Counted from the stretch's first letter, positions 8,553 through 15,726 are shown. The stretch is 64,000 bases of DNA from Bacillota bacterium (GCA_023436065.1 JAEZKU010000042.1:14897-78896), one strand, 5' to 3'. Notes: a model not told the origin generated them from the sequence alone. Translations and numbers: made by a program.

Positions 8553-9272
8553 CTATATCACCCCTTTAATCTCAGAAAGGACTTGATCCAGTTTACTGAG
8601 TTCTTCCAAATTGTCGGTACCGGATAACTTCTCGGTCTGTACCTTCAGTAATTTGATGCGCTGCTTCTGTTCCTCTGTAGCCATCTCCCAGTTATTATGC
8701 AGCATCTCATCATATTGCTTGATAAGTGCTCTTAATTCCGATTGAGCTCTTGCCTGGGCCTGCATGAACTTAGATTGCTTATCAATTGCAGTCTGTACCA
8801 GGAAATCCTCACCGATAATCTTACCTTTTTTGAAACCGGATTTAATTACTGTGATATCCTGGCTATCCTTCACATAAGAAATCCGTTGAGCTCTTACTAT
8901 GGCAGCATACGCAATCTGTATCTGGTGCCATAGCAGATCCAACGGATCCGCGTTCGATATTGCATCGAATATCTCTTTTGTTTCTTCTGGGAGGTACTTG
9001 GAGAAGAACCCATACTTCTCAGCATTCTTATTCTCTGGAGGAGCGCCGCCATCATTGCCGAGAGCGTTCTTGTTCCCTGGCTGACCGCCTCTATGCCTTT
9101 CCGAACGTTCGCTTTTCTTATCCGAGCGTTCGCTATCCCATTTATGTGTACTCTTCCACCGGCGAACCGTGCCTTCCGGAAGATTTAATTGATTAGCTAT
9201 TTCAATTAATTTCTTTCCGGATCGGAAAAGCTTTAATGCTTCATCGTATCTCTGATCAGGCGCTCTGGCCAT
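8553..9272 (-). CDS. phage terminase small subunit (YqaS/XtmA-like)
   Basis: A 239-residue DNA-recognition subunit. I choose the ATG at 9272 (MARAPDQRYDEAL) because AGAGGTG lies six bases upstream; a GTG nine bases earlier would overlap that site. The N terminus is a helix-turn-helix (EIANQLNLPEGTVRRWK, about residues 20-40), followed by the family's GGQPGNKNA / GGAPPENKNAEKYGFF motif, and a C-terminal helical part for oligomerisation. The first gene of the packaging module. Confidence 0.9.
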   Translation of the reverse strand: MARAPDQRYDEALKLFRSGKKLIEIANQLNLPEGTVRRWKSTHKWDSERSDKKSERSERHRGGQPGNKNALGNDGGAPPENKNAEKYGFFSKYLPEETKEIFDAISNADPLDLLWHQIQIAYAAIVRAQRISYVKDSQDITVIKSGFKKGKIIGEDFLVQTAIDKQSKFMQAQARAQSELRALIKQYDEMLHNNWEMATEEQKQRIKLLKVQTEKLSGTDNLEELSKLDQVLSEIKGVI

Positions 9273-9311
9273 GCATCCCACCTCTCAATCGTGTTGTTTT
9301 GGCAGAAGAAA

Positions 9312-9350
9312 AAGCAGGAATCAATTAACTGACTTCTGCTTTTCTTGTTT
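9312..9350. terminator. bidirectional terminator-like hairpin upstream of terminase
   Basis: A 12-bp imperfect stem (AAGCAGGAATCA at 9312-9323 with TGACTTCTGCTT at 9330-9341) is followed by TTCTTGTTT on the plus strand and TTTTTCTT on the minus strand. It sits in the roughly 500-bp gap between the terminase gene and the DprA-like gene. Confidence 0.65.
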
Positions 9351-9379
9351 AATATATCATTCTATTATTAATACCTTCA

Positions 9380-9416
9380 GCTTACCTCTTTCACAGTGTT
9401 TGTGTCAGAGGTAAGC
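9380..9416. other. stable hairpin downstream of a tiny hydrophobic ORF
   Basis: Ten perfect pairs (GCTTACCTCT / AGAGGTAAGC) plus an inner CACA/TGTG stem. No U tract follows on either strand, so it is not a classical terminator. It would lie in the 3' untranslated part of an mRNA from the small ORF at 9446-9535. Confidence 0.5.
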
Positions 9417-9445
9417 CTCAAGTATGCAGTTTACTTAGTTATATC

Positions 9446-9535
9446 TTACCGCTTAATCTTGCTTATCGTATAAATCTTTAGTATTGATAATGCTTCATAG
9501 GTTAGTAAAAATAGTAAAATCGTTGAAATGCACAT
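9446..9535 (-). CDS. 29-residue hydrophobic peptide, candidate type I toxin-like
   Basis: The ORF encodes a 29-residue peptide (first residues MCISTILLFLLTYEALSIL, last residues KIKR). A GGAGG ribosome site lies 8 bases upstream of the ATG, and TATAAT is present at 9561-9556 on the same strand. The peptide has one short hydrophobic segment and a basic tail, the layout of small membrane toxins; the TYEAL motif recalls Firmicutes holin-like toxins, but the match is short. It lies alone between the defence-like pair and terminase, with a stable hairpin just downstream. Expression and toxicity are inference. Confidence 0.45.
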   Translation of the reverse strand: MCISTILLFLLTYEALSILKIYTISKIKR

Positions 9536-9753
9536 GAAAATATCCTCCGAATTTTATTATAATTAATAATATTCAGAGCAAGCCGTATTAATACGCATTA
9601 CTTTCACTTATATAATTGTATGTATCAGAGAGATATTATATGTTCAATACTTCTTACTTTTAAATAAAGCAGCGTAATTATAGGATAAAGTTAAAATACC
9701 TAATCCTATTATCAAAGATGTTGTTTATCATGTTGCATATTTCTTATTATTAA

Positions 9754-9779
9754 AATAAGCATCCCGACGGATGCTTATT
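9754..9779. terminator. terminator after the dprA-like gene
   Basis: A perfect 11-bp stem (AATAAGCATCC at 9754-9764, GGATGCTTATT at 9769-9779) with a four-base loop, followed by TTAATAAT on the minus strand. It lies just past the stop codon of the DprA-like gene and should end the two-gene transcript. Confidence 0.8.
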
Positions 9780-9785
9780 AAGACA

Positions 9786-10943
9786 TTACTCATTTTTTGA
9801 TAAGACGGCTTCTATCAAACCATTTAATATATCCTTTGTTGATAAATGGTTTTTATAAGCTAATTCTTTAAGTTGCTCATATTTGTCTTTATTTACTGTA
9901 AAGCTTGCTTTTTTCCTATTTTCTTCAACCCTTAATCCATCCTCAATTACAGAAAAATCAATATTAACATTTGAGTTGTTAAGTAATGATTTAATATATA
10001 CTTCTTTAATTTTATTCAACCTTAAAGGGCTATGTTTTAATTTATAACCCAGTTTATATATTGGTACTTCAAAATTGGCACCATTCTCAATTTGAATAGC
10101 TTTGTTATTTTCAATTAAATACCTTAAACCTTCTTGTTGCTCTATCAAATTACCATTACCAGGATTCGGGCAAAAAACAGGTTTATTTTGATTAAGAGTA
10201 TCTTGTACAGCATGCATTGTTCCACTTTTTACTTTTGTTTCAAAAACAACTGTCCCTTGTGACAACCCAACAATAAGTCTGTTTCTTTCAACAAATCTGA
10301 ACTTATCAGGTTTAGTGCCTATTGGATACTCTGATATCAATGTACCTCCTAATTCAATTATCTTATTTGCTAATTCTTCGTTTTCCAAAGGATATATTTG
10401 ATCTAAACCATGTGCCAATACAGCGATTGTTATGCCTTTGCTCGTGATACATGCTGTATGTGAAAATGTATCAACTCCTTTAGCAAGACCACTGATAATA
10501 ACAAATTCCTCATTAACCCATTGCGGTATTAAATAATTTGTAGCATTCAAAGAAAACTTTGTAGCTTCTCTTGTTCCTATACATGCTAAAGCTTTTCTAT
10601 GCTTTTTTGTTAAACAGGCCCCTTTATAATATAATATCGGCGGAGGATTATTTATTTTTTTGAGATTTTCCGGATAGTACCGATCTGTAAATATTATTGT
10701 TTTAATACCATGTAATTTGTTATTCTTTAGAACATCATCTGCATAATGTATTGCATCCTTAAGTGAAGCACTATCATGAAAAACATTTTGATATTTAATT
10801 AGCTCAAAGTCGTTTTCAATCACACTTAAATCTTCCCCATTAAATAACTTCTTAAGTTGATTTTCAGTATTATTGGCAACAATTTTGACAATTATATAAT
10901 CTTGTATTTTTAACCTTTTTAAAGCTATCACATATCTTTTCAT
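9786..10943 (-). CDS. DprA/Smf-like protein, ShosA-like antitoxin candidate
   Basis: A 385-residue protein with a DprA-type Rossmann domain at about residues 100-280: ACIGTREATKFS, IISGLAKGVDTFSHTACI, LAHGLDQIYP, and a later SGTMHAVQDTL with a PGNGNLIEQQEGL loop. DprA proteins bind single-stranded DNA. The last 55 residues (ASFTVNKDKYEQLKELAY onward) look like a ribbon-helix-helix DNA-binding region, which ordinary DprA lacks. It lies 27 bp after a phosphoribosyltransferase gene, and GGAGG precedes its ATG. The PRTase plus DprA pairing is that of ShosTA, where the DprA-like partner is the antitoxin. Both genes are much more AT-rich than the flanking phage genes, suggesting separate acquisition. 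Confidence 0.8.
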   Translation of the reverse strand: MKRYVIALKRLKIQDYIIVKIVANNTENQLKKLFNGEDLSVIENDFELIKYQNVFHDSASLKDAIHYADDVLKNNKLHGIKTIIFTDRYYPENLKKINNPPPILYYKGACLTKKHRKALACIGTREATKFSLNATNYLIPQWVNEEFVIISGLAKGVDTFSHTACITSKGITIAVLAHGLDQIYPLENEELANKIIELGGTLISEYPIGTKPDKFRFVERNRLIVGLSQGTVVFETKVKSGTMHAVQDTLNQNKPVFCPNPGNGNLIEQQEGLRYLIENNKAIQIENGANFEVPIYKLGYKLKHSPLRLNKIKEVYIKSLLNNSNVNIDFSVIEDGLRVEENRKKASFTVNKDKYEQLKELAYKNHLSTKDILNGLIEAVLSKNE

Positions 10944-10970
10944 AATAACCTCCTCACAATTTTAAATATA

Positions 10971-12167
10971 TCAATTATTAAATATATTGTAAAGAGATTC
11001 TATTTCATTTTTTGCTTCCCCATGAATCTCAAAACCGGTGCTAAAGATCTGAGTATGTGAAATATTTTTTGCTGTATAGTTTGAACTATAAACATCACCG
11101 GTAATGTTATAATCATTTTTTTCATAACAATTACAGAAGCTGCCTAAGGATACAAATATTATTTTATTTGCACCTAAATTTATAAAAATATTTCTTATAG
11201 CTTCAAATGTATTTCCATGAGTCAAATAATCATCAAATATACAAACATTCAAATTTCCCTCTCTTCTTAATGTATCGATTTTTTGTTTATATTCTGGATT
11301 GATACATATTGTTTCAAATTCCTTTAAAGCACCATATTTAATTCTATCATTGCTATCGCTAAAATGCGCTTTTTGCTTTACTGTATGTCTTTGTATTACA
11401 TTTTTCAAAGTAGCATTTCTAGGATCAAATCCCTTGTTTATTATTCTTGCATATTCTTTAAATTCAAAAACAATATTATTTAATGATGTATCAGAAGATG
11501 GAATCATACCCCATAGAGTAATGTCGTCGAATAACTTAACATTCGTCATACCCGACAAAAAATGATATAAAAGTATTTCATAATATTTTCGACTAGCTCC
11601 TCTTTTTAATAAACGCTCAAAATTTTCAATCATTTCGCGTTCTTGAACACTTTGAGCATATCTTACAAATCTAGCATCCATCAAAGAAAACACGGTGGTT
11701 ATTTTATCGACTTCTATTTTTGAATACCAATAATTGTGGTTATTTAATGTCTGTATTAACTTAATTAATTGCTGAACATTATCAACCTTAACTCCATAAT
11801 GTTCAGCCTTGTCCTCCATATTAAGCCACGACGGTACTACAAAAAGGATTTTATTATTAACAGCTAATTGAAAATCAGCATTTTTCTTACCTACAATAAC
11901 ATAATAATTTTTATGGTCCTTATTTTTTAAAATTACTGTTTCAAGAGATTGCCTTGTACGAAATTCAAATTTATAATCCTTATAATTTTCTTTATAAATT
12001 CTTTTAGCTTCTTCTAAATATCTTCTATCACCGGAATAAAAGCATACAACGTTCATATCTTCAGACAATATGTCATTTAGTTCTTTTCTCAAACTATCAA
12101 GGATACTAAAGTCCGTATATTCCGCTCTTTTAATTAAGTCCAAATTACATAAGATTACTTTTTGCAT
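10971..12167 (-). CDS. HAD-like/phosphoribosyltransferase protein, ShosT-like toxin candidate
   Basis: A 398-residue protein. The N-terminal part resembles a degenerate HAD domain (ILCNLDLI, VVCFYSGDRRYLEEA, YYVIVGKKNADFQLAVNNK). The C-terminal part has a PRTase motif, VCIFDDYLTHGNTFEAIRNIF (the acidic pair plus T-G-N-T PRPP loop), followed by a beta strand. This architecture next to a DprA-like gene matches ShosT, the toxin of an anti-phage toxin-antitoxin system found in prophages. A GGGGG ribosome site precedes the ATG. It has its own promoter with an internal palindrome and a terminator on each side, so it is an independent cassette (moron). The catalytic activity and target are not known from sequence. 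Confidence 0.78.
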   Translation of the reverse strand: MQKVILCNLDLIKRAEYTDFSILDSLRKELNDILSEDMNVVCFYSGDRRYLEEAKRIYKENYKDYKFEFRTRQSLETVILKNKDHKNYYVIVGKKNADFQLAVNNKILFVVPSWLNMEDKAEHYGVKVDNVQQLIKLIQTLNNHNYWYSKIEVDKITTVFSLMDARFVRYAQSVQEREMIENFERLLKRGASRKYYEILLYHFLSGMTNVKLFDDITLWGMIPSSDTSLNNIVFEFKEYARIINKGFDPRNATLKNVIQRHTVKQKAHFSDSNDRIKYGALKEFETICINPEYKQKIDTLRREGNLNVCIFDDYLTHGNTFEAIRNIFINLGANKIIFVSLGSFCNCYEKNDYNITGDVYSSNYTAKNISHTQIFSTGFEIHGEAKNEIESLYNIFNN

Positions 12168-12190
12168 AAGTTCGTCCCCCTTTTATCCAA

Positions 12191-12219
12191 ATACTACCAC
12201 AATCTGACAGATTTTACAA
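12191..12219 (-). promoter_or_regulatory. promoter with operator-like palindrome for the ShosTA-like pair
   Basis: On the minus strand, TTGTAA (12219-12214) and TAGTAT (12196-12191) are separated by exactly 17 bases. The spacer starts with the perfect palindrome AATCTG-T-CAGATT (12213-12201). A repressor bound there would block RNA polymerase. The ribbon-helix-helix-like tail of the downstream DprA-like protein makes autoregulation plausible. Confidence 0.7.
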
Positions 12220-12225
12220 CAATAA

Positions 12226-12255
12226 AAAGGCACTCAGTTGAATCCGAATGCCTTT
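12226..12255. terminator. terminator ending the early/regulatory operon
   Basis: Ten pairs (AAAGGCACTC at 12226-12235 with GAATGCCTTT at 12246-12255), followed on the minus strand by TTATTG. It insulates the ShosTA-like promoter from the upstream phage transcript; A-rich and T-rich flanks suggest it may work both ways. Confidence 0.7.
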
Positions 12256-12300
12256 TATAAAGGGGAGTATAAGCACAGTCCCTCCGAGGGAGTGAGGGAG

Positions 12301-12370
12301 TGGAACGGCAGGATTCGAACCCGCATCCATTTGCATACGATCAATGCTCTGCCTATTGAGCTACGTTCCT
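12301..12370 (-). tRNA. tRNA-like element, possibly degenerate tRNA-Thr(CGT)
   Basis: The minus strand has a clear tRNA layout: a six-pair acceptor (GGAACG/CGTTCC), TA at positions 8-9, a perfect D stem (GCTC/GAGC with AATAGGCA loop), and a perfect T arm (GCGGG-TTCGAAT-CCTGC). The anticodon arm is poor: only ATT/AAT plus one bulged pair close an enlarged loop holding ATCGTAT, which could present CGU with U33 and A37. Position 1-72 is an A-A mismatch and CCA is not encoded. It is either a decayed phage tRNA or a tRNA mimic. No other phage tRNA is visible nearby. Confidence 0.45.
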
Positions 12371-12460
12371 ATTGCCCTTACAGGGAAATCAGCCAGCAGG
12401 TTCTTACACCTGCCAGCCGCACAGGAGGTTACCTCAATGGCAACCTTCCACCTTAAATAA
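12371..12460 (-). other. structured non-coding segment upstream of the tRNA-like element
   Basis: Several short inverted repeats are nested on the minus strand: TTGCC/GGCAA closing a region that contains GAGGT/ACCTC, GCAGGT/ACCTGC and CCC/GGG hairpins. It lies between the late-regulator gene and the tRNA-like element and has no ORF. It could be part of a larger precursor RNA. The folding is by eye only. Confidence 0.3.
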
Positions 12461-12462
12461 TA

Positions 12463-12903
12463 TCATCTTTTTTGTGGAATTGTTGGAAAGTTCAAATAAT
12501 CGTGTATCTTCTTCCCTATGCCGCTCCAATCCCTGTTTAGTAGCTCACCGATCTCTCGAAGCTTCTTCCCATCTATGTACCTGTATTGAAAGATCATTCT
12601 CAGCTCACTGTCCGGAATATCATCAATAAACTGTTCGATCCGTAGGACCGCAGCTCTGGCTTCCGTCTGACGTGCCCGATACATTGCGATTAGCTTATCC
12701 CGTTCTGAAGCTTCCCCAGGATCTTCAACGACGACATCCATATGGAACTCGATGTACGGGAAATATTTTGATGATCCAGTTACCTTGCTGTGACAGGTTG
12801 AGAGTTCTTTGTCCAGGAGTATATTGATCCGATTCTCCAGATCCGCGATCTCACGCTGTTTCGCTTTGTACTGACATAAATCCTTATCCGTCAAATCAAT
12901 CAC
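12463..12903 (-). CDS. sigma-like late transcription regulator (DUF1492/ArpU-RinA type)
   Basis: A 146-residue protein with an N-terminal coiled coil (KAKQREIADLENRINILL) and a C-terminal sigma-region-4-like helix-turn-helix (LRMIFQYRYIDGKKLREIGELLNRDWSGIGKKIHDYL). This is the form of small sigma-like activators that turn on the packaging and head operon in Firmicutes phages. Its place just before the terminase side of the genome fits that role. It overlaps the upstream small gene by 8 bp. Confidence 0.75.
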   Translation of the reverse strand: MIDLTDKDLCQYKAKQREIADLENRINILLDKELSTCHSKVTGSSKYFPYIEFHMDVVVEDPGEASERDKLIAMYRARQTEARAAVLRIEQFIDDIPDSELRMIFQYRYIDGKKLREIGELLNRDWSGIGKKIHDYLNFPTIPQKR

Positions 12904-13129
12904 CTCTCATCCGTCCCACCTGCATATGACTGTATCCGCAGTAGTGTTTTGTCTTGCCATTACGGGATATCTTGTAATGATAATTAGCCTTATCCATACG
13001 ACTATTAAACCTGATCTCTTTGCCACATACCGCACACTGCTCCGGCTCGACTGCCCGGAATAATTTCTGTTCAGATGGACTCAGAGAAGTTGATGTGCCA
13101 CTAAATGGTTTGACGTTATTAGCTTCCAT
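12896..13129 (-). CDS. small zinc-finger-like phage protein
   Basis: A 77-residue protein with CAVCGKEIRFN and a later YCGYSH, compatible with one zinc site. The ATG at 13129 has only a weak ribosome site (AGAG). The same frame stays open upstream and reads naturally (KWKKGIEAARAAM) through the end of the preceding gene, where a +1 shift at CCC-TAA (13169-13164) would fuse the two. Either reinitiation at this ATG or frameshifting is possible. Confidence 0.55.
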   Translation of the reverse strand: MEANNVKPFSGTSTSLSPSEQKLFRAVEPEQCAVCGKEIRFNSRMDKANYHYKISRNGKTKHYCGYSHMQVGRMRGD

Positions 13130-13163
13130 TGCTGCTCTGGCAGCTTCAATCCCTTTTTTCCAC

Positions 13164-13850
13164 TTAGGGACGCTCCGTTTCTTCCGGTTGCTTGTCCGGC
13201 TTATCAGGATGTCTTTCTGCTTTCTTGCGCTTGATATCGTGCAGGTATAGGAAATTGTTTATCTTGCCTTCACTGACTCCGTAATAATTAGCTATATACT
13301 TCCGGTCTTTGCCCTCATCGATATACATTCTTCGAATATCAGCTTCAGTCATATTGGGAGGAGTTTTCACCCTCTTGTCCTTCTTCGCCGGATACATGTC
13401 CAAGGATTTGTCCTCAGGCTCCTGCTTGTCCTCGGCGGTAATGCTTTGTACTTCGAATTTCTCTGCCGGCTTCTCCGGGACCTGATCGGGCACGATGGCT
13501 GTTTCTCCGTTACAATTTGTCACAACGGTTACCGATTTTTGAGAAGAGCAGTCTACTCCAGCAACCGGTACCAGACCAAGAAGCTGCTCCAACTCCTTCG
13601 CGTCCTCCATTTGGAACAAGTCGAACACATTAAGCAATATCTCGATAACCCTGTTGTACTGATTGTTATTTAGCCTGTTTTTAAGGGAGATGTTATCTGC
13701 TTCAGCCAAAAGGTGTATTTCATATGACTTCTTATCTGCAACTGCTTCTTTTAGACCTTGGGTGTATTCAATGTTCTGCCTTGCAATCTTTATCTTTTCA
13801 TCCTCTGCGATTCTCTGATCTGCCCGTTTCAATAATTCTTCTCTATTCAT
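13164..13850 (-). CDS. phage protein with C-terminal helix-turn-helix, function unknown
   Basis: A 228-residue protein. The N-terminal 70 residues are helical and charged; the middle is a low-complexity acidic linker; residues about 165-205 (MTEADIRRMYIDEGKDRKYI, then ANYYGVSEGKINNFLYLHDI) form a helix-turn-helix like those of resolvases. The C terminus is KPDKQPEETERP followed by CCC-TAA. It may be a DNA-binding accessory protein; I do not recognise a named family. Confidence 0.65.
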   Translation of the reverse strand: MNREELLKRADQRIAEDEKIKIARQNIEYTQGLKEAVADKKSYEIHLLAEADNISLKNRLNNNQYNRVIEILLNVFDLFQMEDAKELEQLLGLVPVAGVDCSSQKSVTVVTNCNGETAIVPDQVPEKPAEKFEVQSITAEDKQEPEDKSLDMYPAKKDKRVKTPPNMTEADIRRMYIDEGKDRKYIANYYGVSEGKINNFLYLHDIKRKKAERHPDKPDKQPEETERP

Positions 13851-13852
13851 CC

Positions 13853-14170
13853 TCAGTTCCTTTCCCAGTCAATTAATTGACCGCAATACTGACAATAAAC
13901 CTCAGTAGATAACGCTTTATGTACTGCTTCACCACAGGAAGGACATACATTCTTGCAGCAGCTGTCACTCTGGATTTTTTTGGGCATCTGCTTACCTCTT
14001 AACTCTAACAATTCCAGAATTAATTTATTAAGAGGGCAATGATCGCAATTATTATCTCCGCAAAGTTCATCGTCTAGGCATTGTATGACACTTACTGTAG
14101 AACCTATATCATCGTCGTCCGATTCTAGTATCCATCCTTTAATATCTTTTTCGATCTTACATCTATTCAT
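13853..14170 (-). CDS. zinc-ribbon phage protein, function unknown
   Basis: A 105-residue protein. The start at 14170 follows GGAGG by nine bases. Two cysteine clusters are visible: CLDDELCGDNNCDHCPLNK in the middle, and a C-terminal zinc ribbon CPSCGEAVH...CQYCGQLIDW. Such small ribbons are common in early operons of Firmicutes phages. Its stop is two bases before the next ATG. Confidence 0.6.
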   Translation of the reverse strand: MNRCKIEKDIKGWILESDDDDIGSTVSVIQCLDDELCGDNNCDHCPLNKLILELLELRGKQMPKKIQSDSCCKNVCPSCGEAVHKALSTEVYCQYCGQLIDWERN

Positions 14171-14183
14171 CCTCTTTTTCCTC

Positions 14184-14342
14184 CTATTCTCCATTTTCAA
14201 CAATGGTTCCTATGTCTTCAACCTTGCTCCGGATTACTTTGCATCCGGTCATGTTCTCAACCATCTGATCCAATAATTCTAAGAATGTATCATCCAGGAC
14301 TATGCCGTCCTCAATTTGTACCTGATAAATTATTTCCTGCAT
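14184..14342 (-). CDS. small acidic phage protein, unknown
   Basis: A 52-residue ORF (MQEIIYQVQIEDGIVLDD at the start, VENGE at the end) with GGGAG upstream. It lies between the ASCH-domain gene and the zinc-ribbon gene with tight spacing on both sides and overlaps the ribbon gene's ribosome site. No recognised domain. Confidence 0.5.
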   Translation of the reverse strand: MQEIIYQVQIEDGIVLDDTFLELLDQMVENMTGCKVIRSKVEDIGTIVENGE

Positions 14343-14344
14343 CC

Positions 14345-14782
14345 TTATCTCCCTTCTTCAATCAACGGAATATCATGATTCCATAATCTCTGTTTTCCCT
14401 TTGCCAGTATTGACTCCGGAAGTTTAATGATATCTTCTAATAGCCAAGCATATCTTCCAGGCGTATAATCGCCAAAAGCATATTCCGACGGATTGTCTCT
14501 TTTGACAACCGATGCAAAACCTTCTGTTATCTGAATGCAATGAGTCAATCTCGCATAACCAATTATTTCACCTCTTGGAAGATCTCTATACTTGTCTAAT
14601 AATTCTTGGTGCTGTGCTTTTAAAATTGCATTGTAATTAAGTCCATAAGGTATGTAAGGTATTTTTGCTGCGTGAATTCCGATTAGTCCTCGATAGTCTG
14701 TTTTCCATGATCTGGTTTCAATATGCTTCTTACCTTCTACGATTAGGCTTGCCCACGGCTGCCATAATGTTATTACCTTCAT
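14345..14782 (-). CDS. ASCH-domain protein
   Basis: A 145-residue protein. The start at 14782 is supported by GGAG eight bases upstream; in-frame sequence further up overlaps the divergent promoter and is unlikely to be coding. The N terminus MKVITLWQPWASLIVEGKKH and the following ETRSW and GLIGIHAAK are the conserved ASCH/PUA-like core. ASCH domains bind RNA and some hydrolyse N4-acetylcytidine. In phages the role is unknown. It diverges from the HEPN-like moron. Confidence 0.75.
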   Translation of the reverse strand: MKVITLWQPWASLIVEGKKHIETRSWKTDYRGLIGIHAAKIPYIPYGLNYNAILKAQHQELLDKYRDLPRGEIIGYARLTHCIQITEGFASVVKRDNPSEYAFGDYTPGRYAWLLEDIIKLPESILAKGKQRLWNHDIPLIEEGR

Positions 14783-14807
14783 TTGCTCATCTCCTGTATA
14801 GACTGGT

Positions 14808-14836
14808 TTGATATATATTCCACAAAATGGTATAAT
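14808..14836 (+). promoter_or_regulatory. consensus promoter of the plus-strand moron
   Basis: TTGATA (14808-14813) and TATAAT (14831-14836) are spaced by exactly 17 bases. The start site would be about 30 bases ahead of the ATG at 14867. It points against the surrounding minus-strand early operon and should work in the lysogen. Confidence 0.8.
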
Positions 14837-14866
14837 GTATAAAATACGATAAGGCAGGTGATTTTT

Positions 14867-15373
14867 ATGGATTTTTTTACCCAAAACGACATTCTTACAG
14901 ATATCAACTCAATAAATGACATTTTAGCTACTGATATTTTTGCACCTAAAAATGCACATAACCCTTTAGTTCGACCTGCATTTATTAGTCTACTTATACA
15001 CTTACGAGATTTAATGTATAAGACAGATAAATATTCTCAAAGAATAGATTTTACAGATGATGTTATAACCACTTCAGACATAAGGGATGTTACTGACCTG
15101 ATAAAATATGTTCGTGATGCCTTATGTCATCCTGATTCTCCTAACCATTATCTTATTAAAGGCAATGTAAAAGCAACTTTCATGATTTCATACGGAAAAT
15201 GTCATCTGTTATCTATAGGCAATATAAATATATTTTCCGAGTATGATGATGACATCTGTTTCTGTTTTGGAGAATATAGAATTTATTTTAATCGCCATAT
15301 AATTCGTGCATTTAACGAAGCAAAGCAAAGATTGTCGCCACTATTACCGCCTTCATTTCAAAACAAGCTATAA
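14867..15373 (+). CDS. HEPN-like prophage moron protein
   Basis: A 168-residue protein. The ATG at 14867 follows GCAGGTG. It is alone on the plus strand inside a minus-strand operon, with its own consensus promoter and a hairpin after its stop: the layout of a lysogenic-conversion gene. It is mostly helical and contains KYVRDALCHPDS (about residues 84-95), an R-x4-H motif with Asp after the Arg, as in HEPN ribonucleases. The preceding helix (FISLLIHLRDLMYKT) fits the HEPN bundle. HEPN proteins often act in abortive infection by cutting RNA. The family call is by motif only. Confidence 0.55.
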   Translation: MDFFTQNDILTDINSINDILATDIFAPKNAHNPLVRPAFISLLIHLRDLMYKTDKYSQRIDFTDDVITTSDIRDVTDLIKYVRDALCHPDSPNHYLIKGNVKATFMISYGKCHLLSIGNINIFSEYDDDICFCFGEYRIYFNRHIIRAFNEAKQRLSPLLPPSFQNKL

Positions 15374-15382
15374 TTCATCCAC

Positions 15383-15436
15383 AGCACTTCGGTCCGGGGA
15401 AGAGAATTCTCAGCTCTGGCCGGAGTGCCTATCTTT
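15383..15436 (+). terminator. terminator after the moron
   Basis: A long imperfect hairpin opens with GCACTTCGG (15383-15391) and closes with CCGGAGTGC (15419-15427), then TATCTTTTCC. It would end plus-strand transcription before it meets the opposing operon. Confidence 0.5.
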
Positions 15437-15480
15437 TCCAGCTATGCGCTGCTTACTCCCGGGATATCGTAAAAGTGTTC

Positions 15481-15726
15481 TCATCTTACCTCCTCGGATC
15501 TGCTTTCCTTGATAAACCTGCGTATCAGATCATAATCCTTATCCATTACACTTAGGTGCTCTTTCGAATTGGCCTTACAGTAGATAATGACATAATCACT
15601 ATCTTTAACTGCTCTGAGTACTTCGTATGGATTTTTACTTGTAGCAAGTATCTTATACCCGTTCTTCTCAAGCCAATCTTCTAATTCATTGAGCTTGCTT
15701 TTATGTAACAATTCCCTTGTTGCCAT
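15481..15726 (-). CDS. small phage protein, unknown
   Basis: An 81-residue protein with GGAGG upstream of its ATG. It is alpha/beta in character (KLNELEDWLEKNGYKILATS, then DYVIIYCKANSKEHLS). It overlaps the preceding zinc-finger-like ORF by one base (TAATG). No family recognised. Confidence 0.55.
   Translation of the reverse strand: MATRELLHKSKLNELEDWLEKNGYKILATSKNPYEVLRAVKDSDYVIIYCKANSKEHLSVMDKDYDLIRRFIKESRSEEVR

Noticed and set aside
9786..10943. Chromosomal competence gene dprA
   Set aside because: It lies in a prophage, is paired with a PRTase gene, has an extra C-terminal region and very different base composition, so the ShosA-like reading is preferred.
13020..13250. Plus-strand 76-codon frame near the zinc-finger gene
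   Set aside because: Antisense to two better-supported minus-strand genes and without a ribosome site.
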